Origin: Plazaster borealis
Taxonomy: Eukaryota; Echinodermata; Asteroidea; Forcipulatida; Labidiasteridae
Reading direction: 5' to 3'
Length of the DNA stretch: 64,000 nt
Assembly: GCA_021014325.1 (NCBI GenBank)
Contig: CM037474.1
Coordinates: forward strand, 3,724,488 to 3,788,487
Positions 10,790-21,700 of the stretch are shown piece by piece. A program made the position numbers and the translations under genes. Every line of letters begins with the position of its first letter. Positions within the stretch are counted from its first letter, which is position 1. Under the pieces are notes generated by a model. That model searched no databases and was not told the origin of the DNA. It saw nothing but the letters and a program-made list of their open reading frames with translations.

Positions 10790-13700
10790 TTGTAGAAGGG
10801 GCTGATGATTGGTGGTGGAAATAGATTGGTAGAAAAGTGTTGTACATTCCAAGGGGTAAGAATATTGGGGATGGGTCAAGAACGGCATAATGGGGGCGTG
10901 TCCTGATTTGCAGAAAAGTGGGTTGCAAGTTTTGGATTGATACAGATTTGAAGTAAAAGGGGAAACATAATGGGGTGGGTATTGAACGACAGAAAAATGG
11001 GGTACATGTTTGGGGATATATACAGATTTGAAGTAGAAGGGGTAAGATAATGGGGGTGGGTCCTGAATGGCAGAAAAGTGTGGTGTATGTTTTGGAAGGA
11101 TACAGATCTGAAATAAAATACATTTTTGGGGTGGGTCATGAATGGCAAACAACTGGCGTGCATGATTGAAATTGAGACAGATTTGAAGTAGAAACATAAT
11201 GGGGGCGGTCCTGAACGACAGAAATATGGGGTACATGTTTGGGGATTGATACTGATTTGAAGTAGAAGGGGTAACATAATGGGGGCGGGTCCTTAATGAC
11301 AGAAAAATGGGGTACATGTTTGGGGATTGATACAGATTTGAAGTAGAGGGGGTAACATAATGGGGGCGGGTCCTGAATGACAGAAAAATGGGGTACATGT
11401 TTGGGGATTGATACAGATTTGAAGTAGAAGGGGTAACATAATGGGGGGCGGGTCCTGAATGACAGAAAAATGGGGTACATGTTTGGGGATTGATACAGAG
11501 TTGAAGTACAAGGGGTAACATAATGGGGGCGGGTCCTGAATGACAGAAAAATGGGGTACATTTTGGAGATTGATACAGATTTGAAGTAGAAGGAGTACTA
11601 GAATAGGGGCGAGTCCTGAATGACAGAAAAATGGGTACATGATTGGGGATTGATACTGATTGAAAGTAGAAGGGGTAAGATAATGGGGGCGGGTCCTGAA
11701 TGACAGAAAAATGGGGTACATTTTGGGGATTGATACACATTTGTAGTAGAAGAGGTAACATAATGGGGGTGGGTCCTCAATGGCAGAAAAATGGGTACAT
11801 GTTTGGGGATTGATACAGATTGAAAGTAGAAGGGGTAAGATAATGGGGGCGGGTCCTGAATGACAGAAAAATGGGGTACATTTTGGGGATTGATACACAT
11901 TTGTAGTAGAAGAGGTAACATAATGGGGGTGGGTCCTCAATGGCAGAAAAATGGGGTACATGTTTGAGATTGATACAGATTGGAAGTAAAAGGGGTAACA
12001 AATGGGGGCGGGTCCTGAATGGCAGAAAAGTGGGGTACATGTTTGGGGAATGATACAGAGTTGAAGTAGAAGGGGTTACATAATGGGGGCGGGTCCTGAA
12101 TGACAGAAAAATGGGGTACATGTTTGGGGATTGACACAGATTGGAAGTAGAAGGAGTAACAGAATAGGGGCGAGTCCTGAATGACAGAAAAATGGGGTAC
12201 ATGATTGGGGATTGATACAGATTGGAAGTAGAAGGGGTAAGATAATGGGGGTGGGTCCTGATTGGCAGAAAAATGGGGTACATGTTTGGGGATTGATACA
12301 GATTTGAAGTAGAAGGGGTAACATTATGGGGGCGGGTCCTGAACGACAGAAATATGGGGTACATGTTTGGGGATTGATACAGATTTGAAGTACAAGGGGT
12401 AACATAATGGGGGCGGGTCCTGAATGACAGAAAAATGGGGTACATGTTTGGGGATTGATACTGACTGGAAGTACAAGGGGTAACATAATGGGGGCGGGTC
12501 CTCAATGACAGAAAAATGGGGTACATGTTTGGGGAATGATACAGATTTGAAGTACAAGGGGTAACATAATGGGGGCGGGTCCTCAATGACAGAAAAATGG
12601 GGTACATGTTTGGGGATTGATATAGATTTGAAGTAGAAGGGGTAACATAATGGGGGCGGGTCCTGAATGACAGAAAAATGGGTACATGTTTGGGGATTGA
12701 TACAGATTTGAAGTAGAAGGAGTACTAGAATAGGGGCGAGTCCTGAATGACAGAAAACTGGGGTACATGATTGGGGATTGATACAGATTGGAAGTAGAAG
12801 GGGTATGATGATGGGGGTGGGTCCTGAATGGCAGGAAAATGGGGTACATGTTTGGGGATTGATACAGAGTTGAAGTAGAAGGGGAAACATAATAAGGGGA
12901 GGTCCTGAACGACAGAAAAATGGGGTACATTTTGGGGATTGATACACATTTGTAGTAGAAGAGGTAACATAATGGGGGTGGGTCCTCAATGGCAGAAAAA
13001 TGGGTACATGTTTGGGGATTGATACAGATTGAAAGTAGAAGGGGTAAGATAATGGGGGCGGGTCCTGAATGACAGAAAAATGGGGTACATTTTGGGGATT
13101 GATACACATTTGTAGTAGAAGAGGTAACATAATGGGGGTGGGTCCTCAATGGCAGAAAAATGGGGTACATTTTGGGGATTGATACACATTTGTAGTAGAA
13201 GAGGTAACATAATGGGGGTGGGTCCTCAATGGCAGAAAAATGGGGTACATTTTGGGGATTGATACACATTTGTAGTAGAAGAGGTAACATAATGGGGGTG
13301 GGTCCTCAATGGCAGAAAAATGGGGTACATGTTTGAGACTGATACTGATTGGAAGTAAAAGGGGTAACAGAATAGGGGCGAGTCCTGAATGACAGAAAAA
13401 TGGGGTATATGATTGGGGATTGATACAGTTTGGAAGTAGAAGGGGTAACATAATGGGGGCGGGTCCTGATTGGCAGAAAAATGGGGTAAATGTTTGGGGA
13501 TTGATACAGATTTGAAGTAGAGGGGGTAACATAATGGGGGCGGGTCCTGAATGACAGAAAAATGGGGTACATGTTTGGGGATTGATACAGATTTGAAGTA
13601 CAAGGGGTAACATAATGGGGGCGGGTCCTCAATGACAGAAAAATGGGGGAACATGTTTGGGGATTGATACAGATTTGAAGTAGAAGGGGTAACATAATGG

Positions 13701-13880
13701 GGGCGGGTCCTGAATGACACAGATTTGAAGTACAAGTTCAAGGAGTAATAATACTGGGGGTGGGTCTAACATAGCAGAAAAGTGGGGTGCATGTTTAGGC
13801 TTGATAAGGCCTACAGATTTAAAGTTGAAGGGGTAAAATGTTGGGGTTTGGTTGGTGCTGGGTACCAAATGGCATACAAT
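10790..13880 (+). repeat. 81-bp minisatellite, left array
   Basis: About 36 units of 81 bp. On the plus strand each unit contains ATGGGGTACATGTTTGGGG, GATACAGATTTGAAGTA and AGGGGTAACATAATGGGGGC. Edge units (10,790-11,200 and 13,740-13,870) are degenerate and central units are more uniform. A recurrent sub-variant has TACATTTTGGGGATTGATAC and ACACATTTGTAGTAGAAGAG. The array is the reverse complement of the right array (18,760-24,545) but only a little over half its length. Minus-strand open frames follow from the stop-free 81-bp period. Confidence 0.95.
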
Positions 13881-13933
13881 TTTGCTGCATATTTTGGATT
13901 GAAAAACTTAAAGGTAGTGTATGATTTACATAC

Positions 13934-14055
13934 CTCTCCATTCTAGTTTTGAATAAACAACAAAGTTGAACTGTAGCTTGAGGCAGTGAGAAGATGAAGT
14001 CTTCGGTCGAGTTGGCGCATCTTTTGTACCAAGGCTTGCCATCATCTTGAGTGTA
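13934..14055 (-). other. Exon-like block B, left arm (open throughout)
   Basis: The minus strand shows a strong acceptor (pyrimidine tract, then TTTTTAG), 122 nt, then GTATGT. The frame starting TAC ACT CAA GAT stays open for the whole block: TQDDGKPWYKRCANSTEDF, then IFSLPQ and onward. The other three copies contain an extra segment with an in-frame TGA. The position is just proximal to the array, so the 81-bp repeat would sit in the intron between block B and block A. I do not recognise the protein. Confidence 0.45.
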
Positions 14056-14095
14056 CTAAAAACAGGGGGAAAAAACAAATAATTGCATGAATTAG

Positions 14096-14492
14096 GGTCT
14101 GCATACGTTTGGTAATGACACTGAATATTAATGGCAATAAAAACTTACTTGGTGAGAAGTACGACAGCTTTGGATATAATGCATTTTGAGAAACTATTCA
14201 CTTCGAAGTACTGCGGTTACGGAAAAAGATATCTCTTTTTATCCCCAAAAATTTGAATCTAAGGAAGGGTTACTGCAGTAACGTTTCTCAGATAGCGTAT
14301 TCCAATTGCAGATTAAATTCTTCATGTGTGGACATAACCGCTCCAGATTTTTGGCAATATCTCAAAAATTCTACCACCTTGAAATGAAATTTTCACAGGT
14401 TACATTGTAGTTTTATGGTATGTATCTACAACTATATAGGATTGAAACAAACAGTGGGTTCCATATACCAAACGTATACAATCCCTTTAATT
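14096..14492. mobile_element. MITE with ATACGTTTGGTA termini
   Basis: The left end reads AGGGTCTGCATACGTTTGGTA. The right end TACCAAACGTATACAATCCCTT is its approximate complement. The interior is non-coding. The element at 30,772-30,968 has related ends. Confidence 0.55.
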
Positions 14493-14574
14493 CATAATGA
14501 AACAGTGTATACACTGCTTACTTATTCTAAGGTAAAACAATTATCATCAATTTTGGGTGTAATACATTTTAAGC

Positions 14575-14790
14575 TGAGGTAATAATAACGGGAGTGGATC
14601 CAGGTTGAAAGTTAATTGGGATGAATACAGATTTAGAGTACACATAAAAGTAGCAACATGTCTGATGCGGGCCCAGAATGGTTGAAAAAAAAATGGGGGA
14701 TTTAAAAAGACATTTACACATTTGAAATAAAGTGTTGGGACAGAGTCCAGAGTGGCCGATAAGCTGGGTGCATGTTCGGACAGGTCAGTT
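14575..14790 (+). repeat. Degenerate outliers of the 81-bp repeat
   Basis: Pieces such as 'gaatacagatttagagta', 'agaatggttgaaaa' with 'aatgggggatt', and 'agctgggtgcatgttcgg' follow the order of the 81-bp unit but are highly diverged. They lie on the spacer side of block B, which suggests the ancestral array extended across that block. Confidence 0.5.
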
Positions 14791-14824
14791 GTGAATGGCT
14801 AGAATAATTTTGTTTTTACACTTG

Positions 14825-14998
14825 TGGAAGTGTGCTCTGGTGTTTCTGATCAGCAGAGTGTGACACTTGTGTCCTCTCATAATTCATAACTTCAATAACC
14901 CATCTTTCTGTTTAAAAAGTATATACTAAGCGCCTTGAGTACCTTGTTTGGTAGATACGTGCGCTATATAAGACTTCGATATTATCGATATTATTATA
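14825..14998 (+). mobile_element. SINE remnant
   Basis: A fragment of the SINE family seen whole at 44,972-45,398. It has 'gtgctctggtgtttctgatcagcagagtgtg', 'tgacacttgtgtcc', then the shared tail GCGCCTTGAGTACC ... TGCGCTATATAAG and an AT-rich end. The central body is deleted. Confidence 0.65.
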
Positions 14999-15094
14999 TT
15001 ACTCCTTTGGTATGAGTAGCCCCAAGAATGAAAAAGTGTGGTAAAAATTCTTCGCAGTGACAAAGTATGTGAGAAAATCAGTGTTAGTCAAATA

Positions 15095-15270
15095 CTTTTC
15101 AGTCGAGTATCAAGTATGGAAGAGTATTAAGTTGGCCGAGTAGTACTCGAGTAGGAGTACTTGGGTCATCAAGTACGAGTACAGTGTCCGAGTACTGAAT
15201 ATTCTGATATCCGAGTAACAAGTCCAGCAGCTGATTACCAAGTACTTGCACCGTCGAGTAAGAGTATGAG
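15095..15270. repeat. Degenerate GAGTA-rich repeat
   Basis: There are many copies of CGAGTA, AAGTA and GAGTACT in both orientations over about 170 bp, suggesting decayed short-period repeats or a transposon terminus. No coding potential. Confidence 0.45.
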
Positions 15271-16418
15271 CACACACATTTAAGAAAAGACATTCTCTAA
15301 AATGAGGTAAAAACATATATGTTTTTTGACTAATTTCTAGGCGACACTGTGTGCTAGCGCTTGTTTTGAATGTCAAAGAACAAAAAATATATCCTTTTTT
15401 GGGCTCAAAGAACCGATCAAAGTTAATTTACTTGATAATACGCAATTAAAATCTGAAGAAATAGCCCCCTCCCCCAATGAATACACCAAAAGGCCACTGA
15501 CATGACTGATGCTGAACGAGTTTGGGCTGCAAACAACGTTATTCATCATATTTTATGTCATGTCAGTCGTCCAAGTTTGCACAAACCATGGAGGAAGGTT
15601 CTTCCTCCATGCACAAACGTTGTCGCCAAAAAAACAAAACCGACCAGAAAATCTTCCTTTTTAAACATTCCAATTAAAGAGGTACACGTCGGGTTATACG
15701 CTATGCTATTTATACACCATTTTGGATAAAAATGTGCACTTACATGAAATGTTTTGTGGTGTAAACATTTGATTTTGAAGACGATGTGAGCAGACGACAT
15801 TCGATGTATATTGCACTTTTGGTGGACGCCGATGCATCTGTTGTTAAAAATGAAAGGGCGACCTCTTTCTTCTTCTGGCACTATTCCGAATGAAAGTCTC
15901 GTGAATGTTTTTATAAAGAAAGTTTGTGATTCAAACTGTGGAGCATGGGAAGTCTAATATAGATGGGAATTAGGAAAACATTATGGTGTGACATCTGACA
16001 ATTTAGAAAAGTATACAACTATAATATCGTACATTTCAGTCTGATCTAATTTCCTTCCTCCAAATAATGCCCCGTCAAAAAAAAATAACACGGTGTATAA
16101 ATAATTTTGTTGTTGTTTTGGAGTGCGCCCTCTCTAGTTAGTTTTAGGCAGTATCAACAATAGTCAAAATGGCGTTGGACACACACGTGGATATGAATGA
16201 CTTGAAACTTCAGAAAAATTGTTTCGTACAAGACCATAAGATTTCATATTTAATATAGCTGTTCATCAAACCCGGAGTATCAATCCATACCCTCAGGGTA
16301 AGTTCCAGTTATTATTAATAACTGTAAGAATTTTTGTTGTTGTTACCATGTTGTTTACAAAATAATTTCCTTCTCGACTCTGTTGTTGCCACTGTGTCAG
16401 GACAGAGTCATGGATTGG

Positions 16419-17010
16419 TAGTGTTGTTCCGCTCCAACTTGACAATCGCATCAACTATAGTTGGGACTGGTCCCAACTTGAGTGTTCAAGTTGGGGTGTC
16501 CTAACTGTAGTTGGGACAGTAATAATTGTTACAGGGTTCTAGGACTAGAAGCAAGCAGGGGAGATAAATTATCTCATCTGCATTTGCAGGGCGGTTGTTT
16601 GTGATTGCAGAATCCCAGAAAAAAAAGAAGGTTTAAGGTCGATCAAAACGGTAGACTTTTTCAGGGTAAATAAGGTGGAGTAATTATTCCCACCTTTTTT
16701 TTGAAAAGGTCCTCCATGATTGGCACCAAAACTACAGGCACATAATAATGACATTCACACTCCTCTACTATTCTTAGGCCAAAGCTGGGCTCAATACCCA
16801 CAGAATTAATGAACAAGTTGTTGAGGGGGAGATCCACGCCTGCATGTTGCAGTCCCAACACACAATCGATCATCCGACACGGCTCCTGTCGCGGATGCTA
16901 TCCTTTACAGCCTGTACTGTAGAGTTCTATGGGTGATCCCAACTACAGTTTTGGGACCAGTCCCAACTATAGTCGGGACGATTGTCAATTTGGGACGGAA
17001 CAGTGTCACC
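16419..17010. mobile_element. MITE with GTTGGGACTGGTCCCAAC termini
   Basis: The left end (GTTCCGCTCCAACTTGACAATCG, then AACTATAGTTGGGACTGGTC) pairs with the right end (GACCAGTCCCAACTATAGTC, then CGATTGTCAATTTGGGACGGAAC). The inverted repeats are about 60 bp around a core of about 0.47 kb. Half-copies of the motif occur at 48,735-48,822. Confidence 0.75.
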
Positions 17011-17404
17011 GTCTTACTCTGAACGTTAAGGGGTTGCTACGGTAATCATTGCGTTGTTATGGCTAGTCTACTACTACTCTAGAACTATAAATAAAGGCTC
17101 CTGTCATGCCTGTGCTGTGAGCCTTACGAGTCACACATTTTGGGCATGTTGGGCCTCCGTAACGCTATACGTTTTCAAAATGGTCTTTTCTGGTCGTTAG
17201 CCTGCACTAACTTCAGTTTCCTTTGTACTTCTCACTTAAATCTTTCCCGCCCAAAACATTATTACCCCCTGACATGTACTTTAAAAATCAAAACCGTGTC
17301 CCAATCATACCCTTTTTTCTGAATCCACCCCCAATTGCATAAACCTTTTTTACAAACTTTATTACACCCAAACATGATGATAATAGTTGGAGAGGCAATA
17401 GCCC

Positions 17405-17450
17405 TGGTAGGACGTCAGTCAGTGCCACTGCACTGACGTCCTGGGTATAA
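17405..17450. repeat. Short palindrome
   Basis: AGGACGTCAGTCAGTG and CACTGCACTGACGTCCT are nearly perfect complements separated by a couple of bases, so the segment can form a hairpin. A second small hairpin (GGACTCCGTCGCGTTG / CAACGGAGGAGTCC) lies at about 17,937-17,972. Confidence 0.6.
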
Positions 17451-18009
17451 AGATCCTTTACAATGCGAACAAAATTTTGAGTAACATTTTAAAATATTTT
17501 TACCTATTTTGAGAAGCTGAAACTCGATTCACTTATTATTGGTGCCTTTAATTACACTTTTGCTGAGTTCAAAACCTATCAAATACATCCATGAATGACA
17601 TTATTTCCGAAAATAAATCCAAGTTGTGCACTGGCGCTGTGACTCCATCGTGTTGCCGCCCGGAAGAAAAAGTGTTCAGTGTTACGGGTTAGACAGCGCC
17701 CTCTTTTGTGGACTTGGTTCCATGTCAGTTGAGGTTGTCGCAACGAATGCGTCAATTTCCATTTTATTTTCACAATAATGTCATCCAAGGATAAAATTGG
17801 CAATTCTGAATAGAGCAGGCGTAAGGTTTAGGACACAAGGAACATGTGAGTCACGTTTCAGCTTCCTCAAAAAAGTAAAAATATGATAAAAAATGGTTAT
17901 AAATTTTGTTGCAATGCCTGAGGACCTTTATACCCTGGACTCCGTCGCGTTGTATGCAACGGAGGAGTCCAACCTGGGCTAGAGAGGCAAGTGTAATGTT
18001 TGCTGGTTC

Positions 18010-18570
18010 ATTATGGGTGGGATTAGCTTCCCTGTGTGTACCAGGGACTTACACTCGTGGTAGCCAGGAAACGAGGCTAATTGAACGCTGCAGTGTTTTC
18101 GATTGGCACTCTGGGAAAATTAAGATCAAAGGTTGCAGCATAGCAGCGCGGCTTAAAAAAGTGTTAACAGACAGCTCCATTATTCCCGTCGTCTGCTCAA
18201 TTGGAAAATGTTGATGTGCGTGACGAAACAATTTAATTATATCATTCATAATTTGTACACACTCACCAACTGTTTGTTTTTCAGGAAATACATTTCCTTT
18301 CCAGTGGCCCTAATTGTTTCATAGACGATAAATCTGTGTATTAATTTGTAGTTTTGAACTCGCGTCGAATTCAACATGTCCCCCGCCATCTTGGTATGAT
18401 ACACCTGCAGCCGGAAACTACGTCATTACACCCGGGCATCCACCAGAGACCCGCTCGCAAGCTGGGGCTGTGGTGGCTGACACCGGGACAGACACGAATA
18501 TCGTGTGATGGCTAATCGAACGCTCTCGTGTCAGTTTTACTTACACGAGTAAGCTAATCGAACGCACCCT
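18010..18570. mobile_element. MITE-like cluster with ATTAGCTT/AAGCTAAT ends
   Basis: GTGGGATTAGCTTCCC near 18,017 and AAGCTAATCGAACGCACCC near 18,550 form the ends. Further partial copies (GGCTAATTGAACGC, GGCTAATCGAACGC) lie inside. The termini match the element at 33,191-34,117. A CCGCCATCTTGG word (YY1-like, reverse) occurs near 18,386. Confidence 0.45.
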
Positions 18571-18622
18571 ATGACGAAATGTAATTCGTTAAATTATTTG
18601 TTCTTTTAATTTTTGTTTATAG

Positions 18623-18756
18623 ATCACTCGAGATAAGGACAAGCTTCGATACGAAAGTTGCGCCAGCTTGACTGAAGAGAGCCCATGAGATGCAGCATCA
18701 TCATGAATTCAAATACGTCATCTTCTCACCTACTCAAGCTACTTCAGTTCATTAAG
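18623..18756 (+). other. Exon-like block B, right arm
   Basis: TTTTGTTTATAG precedes it and GTATGT follows it. The frame reads ITRDKDKLRYESCASLTEES and stops at TGA (18,686-18,688). The cysteine and the SLTEESP end match block A at 24,700. It is more diverged from its left-arm mirror (13,934-14,055) than the two A copies are from each other. Confidence 0.4.
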
Positions 18757-18759
18757 GTA

Positions 18760-21700
18760 TGTACCCTATTCCACTTTTTTTGTCTACCATTCTGGACCAG
18801 CCCCAAACATGTAACCCCCATCTACTTCAAACCTGTAGGAATGCCAAACATGCACCCCATTTCCTTGACATTTTACCCCTTCTTCACCTCAAGTCTAAAT
18901 CAATCCCAAAAATGCACCCAACTTGTATGCCATTCAGAACCAACCCCAAAAGTGTTACCCCTTCTACTTCAAATCCATATCAATCCTAGTCTTGATTGGC
19001 GACACTGTTTTTTTGTATTAGTCACTGATAGAGGGCACAATTCAACTGTTTGGGAGGCTGACTCGGAGGGACTGGGCAAGTCTATAAATCTGGATCGAAA
19101 CAGCATCTTGACGATTTTGGCAAAAAACAGGCAGATCAAAACGAGGCTACTTCCAATCTGTATCAATCCCCAAACATGTACCCCATTTTTCTGTCATTCA
19201 GGACCCGCCCCCATTATCTTACCCCTTCTACTTCCAAACTGTATCAATGCCCGAACATGTACCCCGTTTTTCTGTCATTCAGGACCCGCCCCAATAATGT
19301 TATCCCTTCTACTTCAAATCTGTATCAATCCCCAAACATGCACCCCATTTTTCTGTCATTCAGGACCCACTCCCATTATGTTACCTCTTCTACTTCAAAT
19401 CTGTATCAATCCCCAAATATGTACCCCATTTTTCTGTCATTCAGGACCCGCCCCCATTATGTTACCCCTTGTACTTCCAATCTGTATCAATCCCCAAACA
19501 TGTACCCCATTTTTCTGTCATTCAGGACCCGCCCCCATTATGTTATCCCTTCTACTTCCAAACTGTATCAATCCCCAAATATGTACCCCACTTTTCTGTC
19601 ATTCAGGACCCACTCCCATTATGTTACCCCTTGTACTTCAAATCTATATCAATCCTCAAACATGTACCCCATTTTTCTGTCATTCAGGACCCGCCCCCAT
19701 TATGTTACCCCTTCTACTTCAAATGTGTATCAATCCCCAAACATGTATCCCATTTTTCTGTCATTCAGGACCCGCCCCCATTATCTTACCCCTTCTACTT
19801 CAAATGTGTATCAATCCCCAAACATGTACCCCATTTTTCTGTCATTCAGGACCCACCCCCATTATCTTACCCCTTCTACTTCCAATCAGTATCAATCCTC
19901 AAACATGTACCCCATTTTTCTGTCATTGAGGACCCGCCCCCATTATGTTACCCCTTCTACTTCAAATGTGTATCAATCCCCAAACATGTACCCCATTTTT
20001 CTGTCATTCAGGACCCACCCCCATTATCTTACCCCTTCTACTTCCAATCAGTATCAATCCTCAAACATGTACCCCATTTTCCTGTCATTGAGGACCCGCC
20101 CCCATTATCTTACCCCTTCTACTTCCAATCTGTATCAATCCCCAAACATGTACTCCATTTTTCTGTCATTGAGGACCTGCCCCCATTATGTTACCCCTTC
20201 TACTTCCAATCTGTATCAATCCCCAAACATGCACCCCATTTTTCTGTCATTCAGAACCCACCCCCATTATGTTACCCCCTCTACTTCAAATCTGTATCAA
20301 TCCCCAAACATGTACCCCATTTTTCTGTCATTGAGGACCCGCCCCCATTATGTTACCCCTTCTACTTCAAATCTGTATCAATCCCCAAACATGTACCCCA
20401 TTTTTCTGTCATTGAGGACCCGCCCCCATTATGTTACCCCTTCTACTTCCAATCAGTATCAATCCCCAAACATGTACCCCATTTTTCTGTCATTGAGGAC
20501 CCGCCCCCATTATGTTACCCCTTGTACTTCCAGTCTGTATCAATCCCCAAACATGTACCCCATTTTTCTGTCATTCAGGACCCGCCCCCATTATGTTACC
20601 CCTTCTACTTCAAATCTGTATCAATCCCCAAACATGTACCCCATTTTTCTGTCATTGAGGACCCGCCCCCATTATGTTACCCCTTCTACTTCCAATCAGT
20701 ATCAATCCCCAAACATGTACCCCATTTTTCTGTCATTGAGGACCCGCCCCCATTATGTTACCCCTTCTACTTCAAATCTGTATCAATCCCCAAACATGTA
20801 CCCCATTTTTCTGTCATTCAGGACCCGCCCCCATTATGTTACCCCTTCTACTTCAAATCTGTATCAATCCCCAAACATGTACCCCATTTTTCTGTCATTG
20901 AGGACCCGCCCCCATTATGTTACCCCTTGTACTTCAAATCTGTATCAATCCCCAAACATGTACCCCATTTTTCTGTCATTCAGGACCCGCCCCCATTATG
21001 TTACCCCTTCTACTTCAAATCTGTATCAATCCCCAAACATGTACCCCATTTTTCTGTCATTCAGGACCCGCCCCCATTATGTTACCCCTTCTACTTCCAA
21101 TCAGTATCAATCCCCAAACATGTACCCCATTTTTCTGTCATTGAGGACCCGCCCCCATTATGTTACCCCTTGTACTTCAAATCTGTATCATTCCCCAAAC
21201 ATGTACCCCATTTTTCTGTCATTCAGGACCCGCCCCCATTATGTTACCCCTTCTACTTCAAATCTGTATCAATCCCCAAACATGTACCCCATTTTTCTGT
21301 CATTCAGGACCCGCCCCCATTATGTTACCCCTTGTACTTCAAATCTGTATCAATCCCCAAACATGTACCCCATTTTTCTGTCATTGAGGACCCGCCCCCA
21401 TTATGTTTCCCCTTCTACTTCAAATCTGTATCAATCCCCAAACATGTACCCCATTTTTTTGTCATTCAGGACCCGCCCCCATTATGTTACCCCTTGTACT
21501 TCAAATCTGTATCAATCCCCAAACATGTACCCCATTTTTCTGTCATTGAGGACCCGCCCCCATTATGTTACCCCTTGTACTTCAAATCTGTATCAATCCC
21601 CAAACATGTACCCCATTTTTCTGTCATTGAGGACCCGCCCCCATTATGTTACCCCTTGTACTTCAAATATGTATCAATCCCCAAACATGTACCCCATTTT

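Larger units (their letters stand above)
1..14060 (+). repeat. Left arm of a giant inverted repeat
   Basis: Read as reverse complement, this arm matches about 18,620-34,724. Anchors: 1-50 pairs with about 34,675-34,724; 4,449-4,500 with 30,447-30,498; the SINE at 8,105 with 27,307; the exon-like block 10,544-10,705 with 24,700-24,861. Landmarks stay in mirror order. Similarity is high but imperfect, with substitutions and many indels. The terminal homology reaches the first few bases of the window, so I cannot tell whether the arm continues upstream or whether a target-site duplication exists. It could be a giant foldback element or an inverted segmental duplication. Confidence 0.93.
14061..18619. 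other. Central spacer between the inverted arms
   Basis: About 4.5 kb without mirror homology. It holds MITEs, a SINE remnant, small hairpins and degenerate 81-bp relatives, which are listed separately. The longest frames are 107 codons or fewer, without recognisable domains. I found no transposase, integrase or RT signature. Intervals 15,280-16,410 and 17,015-18,000 show nothing else assignable apart from a short perfect-looking hairpin (CATGGAGGAAGG/TTCTTCCTCCATG) near 15,587-15,611. Confidence 0.7.

Noticed and set aside
10692..13868. Overlapping minus-strand frames of the left array as genes
   Set aside because: They are the same satellite read on its C-rich strand. All three frames give long overlapping frames, which real genes would not.
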